64,000 bases of DNA, taken from Ornithoclostridium faecigallinarum (GTDB lineage: Bacteria > Bacillota > Clostridia > Christensenellales > UBA3700). The DNA lies in the NCBI GenBank assembly GCA_018713665.1, contig DVOI01000040.1, forward strand, positions 1 through 64,000. The letters run 5' to 3'. The notes beneath the pieces are model-generated. The model searched no databases. It had not been told where the DNA came from and saw nothing but the letters and a program-made list of their open reading frames with translations. Position numbers and translations under genes: made by a program. Positions 16,179-25,860 of the stretch are shown piece after piece. Position 1 is the stretch's first letter, and every line of letters starts with the position of its first letter.

Positions 16179-17792
16179 TCAGTCCTCCGCTCCGTCGATA
16201 TGCACGGTGTCTATCGCCACCGCCTCTTTTGTCTCGGTGACGATGTCGCCGTCGATGACGACCTTGCCGTCCTCCGCGACAGCCTCGCCTTCGGCGGGCG
16301 CTTCGCCCTGCTCGGCGGCGAGTTTCGCCTCATACTCCGCCTTGCGCTTGTGCGCGAGACGCAGCTCGATCTCCGCCATCTTCTTGCCCGACAGGTTGTA
16401 GAACAGCATCGGGACGATGGAGACGAGGTTGGTGATCGCCGGAATAATCGTGAAGATCATGAAGATGCCCATCTTGGTGAACTCCGTCTGCGCCGGGGTG
16501 TGGTCGTTGAGGAACGCCAGCGGCTGCGAGAACAGGAAGAACGCGAGCAGCCAAGACAGGAAGTAGTCCTTGAAGCCGGACGAGACCTTGGAACGAAGGC
16601 TCATCAGCGAGAAGGTGATGCCCTCCAATCTCTCGCCCGTCTTGTCTTCCCAATAGTCGAGCGTGTCGGTCGCCATCAAGTGCGGCACGACGTTGAGCAC
16701 GCCGACCGGCAGCATCGCGACAAACATCAACGCGGCGATCAGTATGAAGTTGGTGCCGCCCATCAGGTAGATGAAGAAGATGATCGCAAGCGCAGCCGAG
16801 TGCCAAATCGTCGCGAAGATGAACAGCTTTTTGGAATCCATCATCCGCTTCAGCCTGGGCGCGAACATCATGCCTATCATCGACGCGATCGCACCGGGCA
16901 GGGCGAACGCAATCTGGAGGGAGCCGTCGTTGTAGATGTATGCGACGACATACATGATCGCGGCGCTTACCAAGTTGCGGAAGAACGTCAACAGGTTGGA
17001 CAGAATCAGCAACAGGAACGGCTTGTTCTTGAACATATACTTGAAGCCTTCGAGCAGACTCGGGGTCGTCTCGGTGGGTTCGCACCTCTCCTTGACCCTG
17101 ATACCGCCCAGCACCATGAACAGAGGTCCGAGGATGCCGATGATGATCGCGGTGACCATATAGGTGTTGGTGTAGTCGTCGTTGCTGATGAGCAAGCCGA
17201 TCGAGATGAGCACCAGCGCGGACTGCTCGCCGATCGAGCCGAGGATACGGCTGACCGAGATCATCTTGGAGCGCTCGTCCATGTTGGGCGACGCGACCGC
17301 GGGGATGCCGTCGAGCGGAACGCCGACGATGGTACCGGTGATGTCGTACAGTATGTAGGTGATGTACATCCATGCGATCTTGCCGCCGCTCGAGAAGCTC
17401 GTGACCGGCAGGAAGAGCATGATTGTGACTATCGCCCACGGCACGGCGCCGAGTACGAGGTAGGGTCTCATCTTGCCCCAACGGGTACGCGTCTTGTCGA
17501 CGATCATGCCCATGACGGGGTCGTTGAGGCCGTCAAAGATCTTCGTGATCAGGAACATCAAGCCGACGTCCGTCGGAGAGATGCCCACGCAGACCGTGAA
17601 GAAGAACAGCAGGTAGCCCTGAACGAGACCGGTGACCGCGCTGCTTGCGAATCTCGCGAGCGCGAACAGCACATAGTCCTTTGTCGTCAGGAACTTTTGG
17701 TTGATCAGCTTGCTGTCGTCGGCAGCGGTGTTGTCACCGCCGTCGGGGACGAGCTGATCCAACTCTTGGGTGTTGTCAATCGTGTTTTCCAA
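16179..17792 (-). CDS. GPH-family sugar/glycoside:cation symporter
   Basis: 537 residues with about 12 membrane segments starting near residue 35. The GPH signature KIFDGLNDPVMGMIVDKTRT-RWGKMRPY (about residue 85-112) is intact. This family includes the melibiose, xyloside and glucuronide carriers. A soluble acidic tail of about 50 residues follows the last helix. Its position in a glucuronate-catabolic operon suggests that it imports a uronate-containing glycoside. The substrate cannot be read directly. Confidence 0.85.
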   Translation of the reverse strand: MENTIDNTQELDQLVPDGGDNTAADDSKLINQKFLTTKDYVLFALARFASSAVTGLVQGYLLFFFTVCVGISPTDVGLMFLITKIFDGLNDPVMGMIVDKTRTRWGKMRPYLVLGAVPWAIVTIMLFLPVTSFSSGGKIAWMYITYILYDITGTIVGVPLDGIPAVASPNMDERSKMISVSRILGSIGEQSALVLISIGLLISNDDYTNTYMVTAIIIGILGPLFMVLGGIRVKERCEPTETTPSLLEGFKYMFKNKPFLLLILSNLLTFFRNLVSAAIMYVVAYIYNDGSLQIAFALPGAIASMIGMMFAPRLKRMMDSKKLFIFATIWHSAALAIIFFIYLMGGTNFILIAALMFVAMLPVGVLNVVPHLMATDTLDYWEDKTGERLEGITFSLMSLRSKVSSGFKDYFLSWLLAFFLFSQPLAFLNDHTPAQTEFTKMGIFMIFTIIPAITNLVSIVPMLFYNLSGKKMAEIELRLAHKRKAEYEAKLAAEQGEAPAEGEAVAEDGKVVIDGDIVTETKEAVAIDTVHIDGAED

Positions 17793-17843
17793 TTCATAAC
17801 CTCCCAGTTATCACTTTCCGTGAGTTTTTTGTTTTGACTTGCG

Positions 17844-19790
17844 TCACTTTTGCCTCTGTGTGAGCTGCTTGTCGAAGAACTTCCCGTCGGGATAGCTCAT
17901 CACAAACGCGCCCGTGCTGCTCCACGCTTGGAGCAGGCTGCCTTGGCTGTGCAGCGGCGAATAGAACTCGACCGGCGTGTAGTTGCCCTTGTCGAAGTTG
18001 TACTCGAACCAGCGCGTCATCGGATAGACATAGTCCATGCCGTGCATCAATTTCGCGTATGCGTAGACGCCGGACAGATAGGGCCAGTCTCCGCCGTTGT
18101 GATAGTAGTACGGCAGCGACGACTTTTGAACGATGTCGGCGGCGCGCTTGTAGAACGGATATACGCTCAAAGTGCCCCAATCGCCGGCGATCTGCTCTTT
18201 GTTCTTGTCCGATTCGAGATATCTCTCCATGTTGGCGAGCACCGACTTCGCCCTGTCGCCCTCGCACAGACCGAACAGCACCATCGGCACGGTGTCGATG
18301 GACAGGTTGTCCTCGACAAAATCGCCGTCTTTATAGTTGACGTACCAGCCCTTGCTCTCGTCCCAAAGCAGGTCGTTGATCGCCTTCTTGACCTTGACGT
18401 ACTTGGCGTACCAGCCGTCGCCCGAGACGCCGATGATGTCCGAAAGTTCCGCCATCGCGAACAGCGCGCGTGCGTAGAGCGCCTCATCGTAGGTTACGTA
18501 GCCTCCGCGGAAGACGTTGTCGCACCAGTCGCGGCGGTTGTATTCTCCGCCCTTGACCAGCAAGCCCGTTTCGTCCGTCTCCTCGGCGAGCCTGTCCAGC
18601 ACGAGCCTCGCCGCGTCGTAGACGGTGCCGCACGCGCACTCCTCTTTGAGCACGGACGTGTCGCCGGTGTGGCGGACGTAGTCGTACAGCATGATCACAA
18701 AGAAGGACGGCGAATCGTAGTGATTGCCCCAATAGTTGCGGAAGTTGAACTTGACCGCGGACGGGCACTCGCCCTTCTTGCTGATGCCGCCGGCGAGAGT
18801 CATGATCTCGTTGCGGACGAGCGCGGGACGCACCGGAAGCACGGACAATATCGTCCAATATGCGTCGCGGTAGTAAGTCCTTGCCGGGAACTGATAGACG
18901 ATGCCGGCGAGGAAACCCTTGAACTTGCCCAATTCCTTATAGTTGGACAGCGAGCAGTTGAGCAGCGAACGGTAGTAGGCGTCGGCGAACTCCTTGCCCT
19001 TGACCTCGGCGACCTTGCCGCCGTCGGGGCAGGCAAGCTCCTCTATGTATTTGTCCGCCTCGGCGAGCGCTTCGTCAAAGCGGTCGAACGCCTCGTCCAC
19101 GCTGCTGAACGTATAGTCGTTGCGCGTGCCCGCGCTGACGACGTAGCGGAACTTCTTGACCTCGCCCTCGGCGAGCTTTGCGCCGTGCGCGAATTGGTTG
19201 TGGAAACCTCTCTCGTGTTCGAGCGCGACCGCGTTGTCGCTGATCGCGAAGTCGATATAGAAATCGCCCAGCACGTCGCCGTGCAGCCTGCTGTGTCCGC
19301 CGACGGACGTCAACCCGTTGCGCTTGCTCCTGACAAAGCCCGCAAGAAGGGTCGCGATCGTCTTTGCGCTGAGCCTGTTGGCGAGCAGCTGCTCAACGTA
19401 CGAGCTGTAATTGATGCCGAAGTTGACGGTGTCCGAGAACTCGATCGCCTGCTTCGCCTCGACCTCGGTCTGTACAAAGATCGCGTTGGTCCCCGCGTCG
19501 AGGAACTGGGTGATCTTGATGTCGCACTTGGCGTGTTTGATCTCGGTGACCTGCTTTTTTCCGCACATGTATACGGTTTTCGGCTCCGACCAATCGAGGG
19601 GGACGCCGTCGACCGAATAGATGGAATAGTAGTTGCTGAACACCGAGAACTTGTTCATGACCGCATACTTGGAGATCGCTCCCCTGCCGTCGAACTGCGC
19701 GGTGATGCGGTTGTTGCTGACGTCGTAGTAGGTGATGTCGGCGAGCACGCCGTCGACGACCATCGCTCCGTCTTTGAAAGATCTCTTCAT
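17844..19790 (-). CDS. (alpha/alpha)6-barrel glycosidase-like protein
   Basis: 648 residues with no signal peptide, so cytoplasmic. An N-terminal beta-rich domain (about 1-230) is followed by a Trp/Tyr-rich helical region with AYWTILSVLP, EYNRRDWCDN, YDEALYARALFAM, LLWDESKGWYVNY and YYYHNGGDWPYLSG. This arrangement is typical of amylo-glucosidase/GH15/GH63-like (alpha/alpha)6 enzymes. I cannot assign a GH family. Acidic catalytic candidates are in the RDW and GGDW segments. Its start overlaps the previous gene stop by 4 bp (ATGA). It probably acts on the imported oligosaccharide. Confidence 0.65.
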   Translation of the reverse strand: MKRSFKDGAMVVDGVLADITYYDVSNNRITAQFDGRGAISKYAVMNKFSVFSNYYSIYSVDGVPLDWSEPKTVYMCGKKQVTEIKHAKCDIKITQFLDAGTNAIFVQTEVEAKQAIEFSDTVNFGINYSSYVEQLLANRLSAKTIATLLAGFVRSKRNGLTSVGGHSRLHGDVLGDFYIDFAISDNAVALEHERGFHNQFAHGAKLAEGEVKKFRYVVSAGTRNDYTFSSVDEAFDRFDEALAEADKYIEELACPDGGKVAEVKGKEFADAYYRSLLNCSLSNYKELGKFKGFLAGIVYQFPARTYYRDAYWTILSVLPVRPALVRNEIMTLAGGISKKGECPSAVKFNFRNYWGNHYDSPSFFVIMLYDYVRHTGDTSVLKEECACGTVYDAARLVLDRLAEETDETGLLVKGGEYNRRDWCDNVFRGGYVTYDEALYARALFAMAELSDIIGVSGDGWYAKYVKVKKAINDLLWDESKGWYVNYKDGDFVEDNLSIDTVPMVLFGLCEGDRAKSVLANMERYLESDKNKEQIAGDWGTLSVYPFYKRAADIVQKSSLPYYYHNGGDWPYLSGVYAYAKLMHGMDYVYPMTRWFEYNFDKGNYTPVEFYSPLHSQGSLLQAWSSTGAFVMSYPDGKFFDKQLTQRQK

Positions 19791-20956
19791 GCCTGTTTCA
19801 CTCCGCCGTTTTTCTCTTCTTCGACGCGCTTGTTGAGTTCGGCTATGTACGCTTCTTCGTCTATCGGATAGACGACCTGCTTGCCCGTCCAGCCGGACAG
19901 GTGGATCGCGTTGCTGAACGTCAAGCCGTTGAGCCCGTCGGCGTACGGCGCGATCAGCTTGTCCTCTTTGCCCAGCACGACGAGCGAGAAGTTGCGGATG
20001 ACGTTGATGTGCTGCTGCTCGATCGCACCTTTGATCATGTCGATGAGGTTGAGCTTGTACCTGTATGTCTTGGTCGGGATCTTGCCCATGAACACCTTGT
20101 TCTCGGCAGAGAATTGCGGCTCGGGCACCAAGTTCTCGACAAAGGTCAGCTTCATCGTGACGTCGCTGCCGCCCTCGATGATCATCTTGCCGCCGTCGCC
20201 GGTGATCTCAAGTCTGTTGGTGCCGGGAGCGTCGTGCGTGGACGTGATGAACACGCCCTCCGCGCCGCCCTCGAACTCGCAGACAGCGGTCACGTCGTTC
20301 TCGACGTTGATCTTGCGTCCGACCGTCTTGGTCACGCTCCAAACCTTGGTGATCGGCTTGCCGGCAAGCCAGGTGAACAGGTCGAGTTGATGGGGGTCCT
20401 GATTGATCAGCACGCCGCCGCCTTCGCCCGCCCAAGTGCCGCGCCAGCCGCCTTGGTCGTAGTATGCCTGAGGTCTGTACCAATTGGTGATGATCCAGAC
20501 GATGCGTTTGAGGTTGCCCAGCCTGCCCGAATCGATGATCTCCTTCGCCTTGACATACACCTTGTTTGTGCGTTGGTTGTAGAGGATGCCGAATTTGAGT
20601 TCGGGCTTTGTCTTGCCGTGCTCCGCCGCCTCGCGGACCGCCTTGGTGAACACGCCCGCCGGCTTGTCGCAAAGCACATGCTTGCCCGCGTCGAGCGCCT
20701 CGATCGCGATGCCGGGGTGCGCATAGTGCGGAGTGTCGATGATGACCGCGTCGATCGCGTCGCTCGCGAGCATCTCCTTGTAGTCCTCAAAGACCTTGAC
20801 GCCGGCGAGGTTGTCTGTTGCCCACTGTCTGCGGTCCTCTTTGATGTCGCAGACCGCGGCGAGCACGCCGTTCTTGTCCATGCCCTTGAAGAGCCTCTTG
20901 GCATAGTTGCTTCCCTGCTTGCCTATGCCGATGATGCCGTACCTTACTTTGTCCAT
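19787..20956 (-). CDS. Gfo/Idh/MocA-family oxidoreductase (first of three in operon)
   Basis: 389 residues, typical length. The NAD-binding Rossmann motif GIIGIGKQGSNY is at residues 7-18, and the family EKP motif appears as DKP in HVLCDKPAGV. The C-terminal domain is the usual beta-sheet half. The start at 20956 is chosen by homology; the ATG shares one base with the TAA of the TIM-barrel gene (TAATG), and the longer frame upstream is a shadow. Related enzymes oxidise or reduce sugar carbons (for example C3 of glycosides in YcjS-type enzymes). Coupling with the TIM-barrel gene suggests successive steps. Confidence 0.85.
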   Translation of the reverse strand: MDKVRYGIIGIGKQGSNYAKRLFKGMDKNGVLAAVCDIKEDRRQWATDNLAGVKVFEDYKEMLASDAIDAVIIDTPHYAHPGIAIEALDAGKHVLCDKPAGVFTKAVREAAEHGKTKPELKFGILYNQRTNKVYVKAKEIIDSGRLGNLKRIVWIITNWYRPQAYYDQGGWRGTWAGEGGGVLINQDPHQLDLFTWLAGKPITKVWSVTKTVGRKINVENDVTAVCEFEGGAEGVFITSTHDAPGTNRLEITGDGGKMIIEGGSDVTMKLTFVENLVPEPQFSAENKVFMGKIPTKTYRYKLNLIDMIKGAIEQQHINVIRNFSLVVLGKEDKLIAPYADGLNGLTFSNAIHLSGWTGKQVVYPIDEEAYIAELNKRVEEEKNGGVKQA

Positions 20957-21903
20957 TATGCGTTCTCCTTCTCGACCCTGTCGAGGATGTCTTTGAGTCC
21001 CTTGTACTGCCATGTGAAGATGTCCTTGCGCGTGACCTTTTGCATGGGCGCGATGTTCTTTGCCGCGTCGATGCGCTTGAAGATCTTGTTCCACTTGCCG
21101 ACATACGGCAGCATCCAGGTGAACCAGCCGAAGATGTGGAACAGCACTTTGTGGTCGGCGTATTTGCCGGTGTGCGGTTCGAGCGTCATGAAGCCGTCGT
21201 AATGCCTGTTGACGACGAGATCGCGGATCATCTCCTCATAGCCTCCGAGCCCCAGCCCTATCGGCACTTCGACCTTCTCGGGCGAGCAGTCCTTGATGTG
21301 GTAGTAGACGACATAGTCCTTGAGCATCTCGTACGCCTTGGGCGCGTTGACGCCACATTGGATGAAGTTGGACGCGTCGTAAGCGAGCTTGAATTGAGGA
21401 TCGTTGATCTCGGTGTAGAGTTGCAGACACCTTTCGGGCGTGTCGCCGTAGATGCGCTTTTCGTTCTCGTGCAGCAAGATGACGTCCTTGCCCTTGACCC
21501 TTTCGAGGAAGCCGCGCAATTTCTTGACGACCTCGGGGAAGTAGGCGTCGTAATCGCCGCCCTGCTTGACCCTGAACGAGAACATGCGGATGTACTTGCA
21601 GCCCATCAATTCGCAGATCTTGACCAATTCGTCCAGCTTGGCGAGCTGCGACTCGTAAGCCGCGTCGTCGTACAGCCCTATCTTGCCAATCGGCGAACCT
21701 ATCGACGAGAACTTGATCTCCGCCGCATCGAGACGCGGTTTGATGTCCCTCGCGAACTCTTCCGCGGTGTAGTCGGCGATGTTCTTGCCGTCGACGACGC
21801 GCGGACACAGGTATTGTTCGCCGAACTCTTTGATCAGCGCAATCTGGTCGTCCAGCTTGGAACTGACCTCGTCGTAAAAACCCGAAATTTTGACTTGTGA
21901 CAT
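20956..21903 (-). CDS. Sugar phosphate isomerase/epimerase family (xylose-isomerase-like TIM barrel)
   Basis: 315 residues. The start has GGAGG 7 nt upstream. A TIM barrel with metal-ligand-like segments: LLHENEKRIYGD (His/Glu), LAYDASNFIQCG (Asp/Asn), YYHIKDCS (His/Lys/Asp) and FMTLEPHTG (Glu). Members include 3-keto-glycoside epimerases or lyases such as YcjR-type enzymes, besides true isomerases. It is sandwiched between two Gfo/Idh/MocA genes, the arrangement seen in 3-keto-glycoside pathways. The exact reaction is unknown. Confidence 0.8.
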   Translation of the reverse strand: MSQVKISGFYDEVSSKLDDQIALIKEFGEQYLCPRVVDGKNIADYTAEEFARDIKPRLDAAEIKFSSIGSPIGKIGLYDDAAYESQLAKLDELVKICELMGCKYIRMFSFRVKQGGDYDAYFPEVVKKLRGFLERVKGKDVILLHENEKRIYGDTPERCLQLYTEINDPQFKLAYDASNFIQCGVNAPKAYEMLKDYVVYYHIKDCSPEKVEVPIGLGLGGYEEMIRDLVVNRHYDGFMTLEPHTGKYADHKVLFHIFGWFTWMLPYVGKWNKIFKRIDAAKNIAPMQKVTRKDIFTWQYKGLKDILDRVEKENA

Positions 21904-21925
21904 ATTTTCCTCCACCTTTGTTGCC

Positions 21926-23071
21926 TTATTGTTTGGGGCTTTGCGCCCTCTCTTGTTCGATCTTTTCGGCGAGCGCAGCCGCATACGCGTCCGCGTCTGC
22001 GGGAATCGTCTCTCTCTCGCCCGTCCATGCGGACATGTTCATCGCGTTGATCAGCGACAGCGCGCCCATCCCCTCTTCGCCTCTCGCGACGAGCAGCGAC
22101 GGGTCTCTCTTTTCCGCCGCGGCTACGAACGCGCGCAGTACCCTGCATTGCTGCCCGTAAAACGCGTCGCAAAGATAGTTGCCGATGCCGTAGAACTTGC
22201 GCACGGTGCGATACTTTTTGTCCTCTTTGTTGCCGTAGTCGCGGCGTGAGCGCGCGTTGATCTCGCTCTCGTCCATCCTCAGCAGCTTTGCGGTCAGCAT
22301 CCCTCGCGTCACGGTGAGCAGTCCCTTTGTGCCGGCGATCTCCAACCTATTGACCCCCGGCAGTTCGTGCGTCGACGCGCGGAACGAACAATCAAAGTCG
22401 CCGTAGCCGAACAGCGCGGTCACATCGTTCTCTGTCGTGATGTTCCTGCCGACGGTGCGGCACTTGCACGCCACGTCTTTGGGCATGCCGAGTATCCACT
22501 GCAACAGGTCGAGCTGATGCACGCATTGATTGATCAGCGTGCCGCCGCCCTCTCCCGACCAGCTCGCGCGCCAGCCGTTCATGTCATAGTAGTATTGCGA
22601 GCGGTACCAATCGGTGACGGTGAAGTCGGCGCGGATGATCTTGCCGAGCCGTCCGCTCTCGACGAGGCGCTTCGCCTGCGCGTAAAGCGGATTGGTGCGC
22701 TGGTTGTACATGATCGCAAAAATTGCGTCCCTGTGTTTGTCTGCTGCGCTTATCAGCTCCGCCGCGTCCTTTGCCGTGACCGCGATTGGCTTTTCGACGA
22801 GGGTGTGCAGTCCGTGCTCCAAAGCGTATTTGCAGATCTCGACGTGCGAATAGTGCGGCGTCGCGACGACGACCGCCTCGGCGTCTCCCGAGTCGATCAG
22901 ATCGCGGAAGTCGGCATATGCGTTGACGCGCCATTTGCGCTCCGCCTTGGCTCTGACCTCGGGATCGATGTCGCAGACCGCGCCGAGCTGTGCGCCCGGC
23001 ACCGCGCCCTTGGCGAAGTTGTCCGCGTGGCGCGAGCCCATCCTTCCGACCCCGATCACCGCGACTCTCAT
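21926..23071 (-). CDS. Gfo/Idh/MocA-family oxidoreductase (second of three)
   Basis: 381 residues. The NAD motif VIGVGRMGSRH lies at the N-terminus and the canonical EKP is in HTLVEKPIAV. It clearly resembles the first copy through the shared GWR-SWSGEGGGTLINQ-HQLD segment, pointing to duplication within the operon. The start overlaps the previous gene stop (ATGA). Confidence 0.85.
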   Translation of the reverse strand: MRVAVIGVGRMGSRHADNFAKGAVPGAQLGAVCDIDPEVRAKAERKWRVNAYADFRDLIDSGDAEAVVVATPHYSHVEICKYALEHGLHTLVEKPIAVTAKDAAELISAADKHRDAIFAIMYNQRTNPLYAQAKRLVESGRLGKIIRADFTVTDWYRSQYYYDMNGWRASWSGEGGGTLINQCVHQLDLLQWILGMPKDVACKCRTVGRNITTENDVTALFGYGDFDCSFRASTHELPGVNRLEIAGTKGLLTVTRGMLTAKLLRMDESEINARSRRDYGNKEDKKYRTVRKFYGIGNYLCDAFYGQQCRVLRAFVAAAEKRDPSLLVARGEEGMGALSLINAMNMSAWTGERETIPADADAYAAALAEKIEQERAQSPKQ

Positions 23072-23718
23072 CTCGTCCCTCCGCTCACTAGCGTCTTGCG
23101 ACGGATATCTGCGGCGACGGTGGGAAGGTTGGTCGTCACGTTGGCGACGCCCCAACCTATAAAGCGCGACAGCCGTCTGTGATCGTCGAGCGTGAACACG
23201 GACAGTTTGACGCCGTTGTCGCGGCAGGCGGCGAGAAACTCGTCGGTGCCGTATTTCTTGTTGATGTTGAGCCCCGCGAAGTGGGGATTGCCCGTCTCTT
23301 CGAGCGCCTTTTTGATCGCGGGCACGTTCGCCGCGGTGTACGGCAGCCCCTCGATCTTGTTGAGCCACGCCTGCCCTTCGGTCAATTGTGCGCTGTCGGA
23401 CAGCCTGACAGCCCCTGTGAAGATGAGGTTGTCCGTCACCCCGACATCTTCGGCGAGCTTGATCACGTCGCCGACGAGTCCGCGCATTTTGAGATCGCAA
23501 TTGATCTTGTGCCCGGTGCGTTTGACAAGCTCGAACGCCTCTTCGAGCGTCACCTTCTTGCGATAGCTGAACGGCGCAGGCAAATGACTGAGGTAGAGCA
23601 AGCCGTCCTTGCGATAGATGTCCACCTCGATCGCGTCGGCGCAATATACGCCGATGTTGTCAAAGTAGAGCCTCGTATTCCTGCCCGTGCCGAGCGCGCC
23701 TCCGTGTGCGGTGATCAT
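23068..23718 (-). CDS. Glycerophosphodiester phosphodiesterase-like protein
   Basis: 216 residues of GDPD TIM-barrel type. The N-terminal AHGG replaces the usual AHRG, so the conserved Arg is missing. The metal-site pair EVD and the following YLSH His are present, and NCDLK and a late VFTLDD are recognisable. No signal peptide. Loss of the Arg and the sugar-operon context suggest a changed substrate, perhaps a sugar phosphodiester or another glycoside. Activity is uncertain. Confidence 0.65.
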   Translation of the reverse strand: MITAHGGALGTGRNTRLYFDNIGVYCADAIEVDIYRKDGLLYLSHLPAPFSYRKKVTLEEAFELVKRTGHKINCDLKMRGLVGDVIKLAEDVGVTDNLIFTGAVRLSDSAQLTEGQAWLNKIEGLPYTAANVPAIKKALEETGNPHFAGLNINKKYGTDEFLAACRDNGVKLSVFTLDDHRRLSRFIGWGVANVTTNLPTVAADIRRKTLVSGGTR

Positions 23719-23725
23719 ATCTTCC

Positions 23726-25003
23726 TTATCCCTCGATGTCCGGAATCTCGGACATATCTATCTTTTCGCCGCCGCGATGCCTTGACAGCTCCGCCGCCGC
23801 GACGATCCTGTGACTCTCGACAGTGTCGGAGATCCAGGTGTACTGCCCGTTCGGGTCGAGTTTGCCGCGGATGAGGTCCGCGGTCGCCTTGGTGATGCCC
23901 TCGTCGCCGCCGTAGTGCCCCTTGATCACGGGGATGATGTTGACGACGATCTTGCGCTTGCCCTTGTCGAACAGCCTCAACTCGATCACGCTGCCCGTAT
24001 CGTCGGCGATCAATTCGCCCTTTGTGCCGCGGATCTCGGTGTGGCGGTGGTCCTTCTCGTTGAACGCGTTGGCGGTCATCACGATCTTGACGCCGTTCTC
24101 CATCTCCATGTTGACGGTCTGGCAGTCGACAACGTCGTTGTCGCAGCCGAACACGCATCTCGACCAGAGCTTGCCGCGCTCGCCGTTCTTCAAAGCGTCG
24201 ATGACGTCCGCCTTTTTGGGGCTGACGCTGAACGCATAGGTGCCCCACGGGAACTTGTGCCCCTTGAGCCCTCTGCCGACATATTGATAGGTGCACTCGT
24301 AGATGCAGCTGTCTTTGTACTTGCAGTCAAAGCAGTTGTCCGCCGCGCCCTCGGGCTTGTTGGCGGAGGTGAACCAGCTGAGGTCGCCGTACGACGACAG
24401 GCTCTTGCACTTCGCGCCCGCGAACCAATAGAGCAAATCCATGTCGTGGCAGCACTTGGCGAGCAGCATCGGAGAGGTCTCCTCTTCGCGGCGCCAATTG
24501 CCTCTGACATAGCTGTGGCAGAAATGCCACCACGAGATGTGCTCGTCGTGCTTGATCAATTTGACCTGTCCGATCACGCCCGAGTCGAGCAGCTTTTTTA
24601 TCTTGCGATAGTAGTTTGCATATCTCAAAACATGGCAGACAAGCACTTTCCTGCCGTGCTCGCGCGCGTACTTTTCAATCTCGATGCACTCTTTGACGTC
24701 GGGGCTGACCGGCTTTTCCATCAACAGATCGTACCCGAGCGCGAGCGCCTTCATCGCGTGACCGTAGTGGTCGCGGTCCTGAGTCGCGATCACCATGACG
24801 TCGGCGACCTTGCCCTGAGCAAAGAACTTGTCCTCATCGGTGAAGCAATGAGCGTCGTCCACGCCCCACGCGGTCTTGACGTTGTCTATCTTCGATTGAT
24901 ATTTGTCGCAGATCGAGACGATTTGCACGTCCGGCATCGCATTGAGGTGTCCGCCGTAATTGCGGCCTCTCGAACCGAGACCGATCACCGCGATCTTGTG
25001 CAT
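23726..25003 (-). CDS. Gfo/Idh/MocA-family oxidoreductase (third, divergent copy)
   Basis: 425 residues, longer than the other two. NAD motif VIGLGSRGRNYG at the N-terminus and EKP in DLLMEKPVSP. A WHFCHSYVRGNWR segment and a Cys cluster (CFDCKYKDSC) near residue 220 set it apart and may bind a metal. It begins 1 bp after the SDR stop. The role is inferred as redox chemistry on the imported glycoside or its keto-intermediate. Confidence 0.85.
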   Translation of the reverse strand: MHKIAVIGLGSRGRNYGGHLNAMPDVQIVSICDKYQSKIDNVKTAWGVDDAHCFTDEDKFFAQGKVADVMVIATQDRDHYGHAMKALALGYDLLMEKPVSPDVKECIEIEKYAREHGRKVLVCHVLRYANYYRKIKKLLDSGVIGQVKLIKHDEHISWWHFCHSYVRGNWRREEETSPMLLAKCCHDMDLLYWFAGAKCKSLSSYGDLSWFTSANKPEGAADNCFDCKYKDSCIYECTYQYVGRGLKGHKFPWGTYAFSVSPKKADVIDALKNGERGKLWSRCVFGCDNDVVDCQTVNMEMENGVKIVMTANAFNEKDHRHTEIRGTKGELIADDTGSVIELRLFDKGKRKIVVNIIPVIKGHYGGDEGITKATADLIRGKLDPNGQYTWISDTVESHRIVAAAELSRHRGGEKIDMSEIPDIEG

Positions 25004-25004
25004 A

Positions 25005-25838
25005 TCAAACCCCCGAATAGGCGGAGAAGCCGCCGTCGATCGGCACGACGATGCCGGTGACGAAGCCCGCCTTTGAGTCGTCGGTCAGGAACGTCAGCGT
25101 GCCGAGGATCTCCTCCGGCTCGCCGAACCTGCCCATCGGAGTGCCGGCAAGAATCTTTTGCGCCCTCGCGGTCGGCTTGCCGTCATTGTCGAACAGCAGC
25201 CCGTAATTCTGCTTGGTGACAAAGAAGCCGGGCGCGATCGCGTTGACTCTGATGCCCTCTTTGGCGAAGTGCACCGCGAGCCACTCGGTGAAGTTGCTGA
25301 CCGCCGCCTTCGCGCCGCTGTATGCGGGGATGCGGGTGAGCGGACGGAACGCGTTCATCGACGAGACGTTGACGATGTTGCCGCCCCTGCCGATCATATC
25401 CGCCGCAAATACCTGAGTCGTGAGGAAGGTCGCGAGGAAGTTGAGCTTGAACACAAAGTCCACGCCGCCGCCGTCGAGGTCGAAGAAGCTCTTGACGTCG
25501 GGGTCTTTCATGTCTTTGATGTCAAAGTAGTCGTTGGTGGTCGTGCCCTTGGGGTTGTTGCCGCCCGCGCCGTTGATCAGGATGTCGGTGAGACCGAGCT
25601 CCTTGTTGATCAGCTCCTTTGCCGCCGCCATGCTGTCCTTTTCGAGGCAGTTGACCGCGTACGCCTTGGCGACGCCGCCGTCGGCAACGATCTCGTCCGC
25701 AACCTTTTGAGCCGCGTCCTTGTTGAGGTCGAGCACCGCTACCTTTGCGCCCAGCCTCGCATACTCTTTCGCCATCATGCTGCACAGGATGCCGCCCGCG
25801 CCGGTGATGACGACCACTTTGTCCTTGTAAACTTCCAT
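25005..25838 (-). CDS. uxuB: SDR-family D-mannonate oxidoreductase (fructuronate reductase)
   Basis: 277 residues. Classical short-chain dehydrogenase: TGAGGILCSMMA (cofactor loop), NGAGGNNP, active-site Ser in NVSSMN and YSGAK (Tyr-x-x-x-Lys). It resembles the SDR type of UxuB found in Bacillus rather than the E. coli polyol-dehydrogenase type. It interconverts fructuronate and mannonate. Its position directly after uxuA supports this. Confidence 0.85.
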   Translation of the reverse strand: MEVYKDKVVVITGAGGILCSMMAKEYARLGAKVAVLDLNKDAAQKVADEIVADGGVAKAYAVNCLEKDSMAAAKELINKELGLTDILINGAGGNNPKGTTTNDYFDIKDMKDPDVKSFFDLDGGGVDFVFKLNFLATFLTTQVFAADMIGRGGNIVNVSSMNAFRPLTRIPAYSGAKAAVSNFTEWLAVHFAKEGIRVNAIAPGFFVTKQNYGLLFDNDGKPTARAQKILAGTPMGRFGEPEEILGTLTFLTDDSKAGFVTGIVVPIDGGFSAYSGV

Positions 25839-25860
25839 ATTTTCTTCTCCCTTTATAATA

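Noticed and set aside
14730..17837. A 1035-codon open frame on the plus strand opposite the symporter and lipoprotein genes
   Set aside because: It is a mirror of GC-rich codon use on the minus strand. It has no start signals or recognisable domains, and well-supported genes fill the other strand.
17850..19871. A 673-codon plus-strand frame opposite the glycosidase-like gene
   Set aside because: A shadow frame without ribosome-binding site or domain; arginine/valine-rich composition is typical of antisense reading.
23726..25003. Ferredoxin-like Fe-S protein because of the CFDCKYKDSC cluster
   Set aside because: The NAD motif and EKP place it in the Gfo/Idh/MocA family; the Cys cluster is a local insertion.
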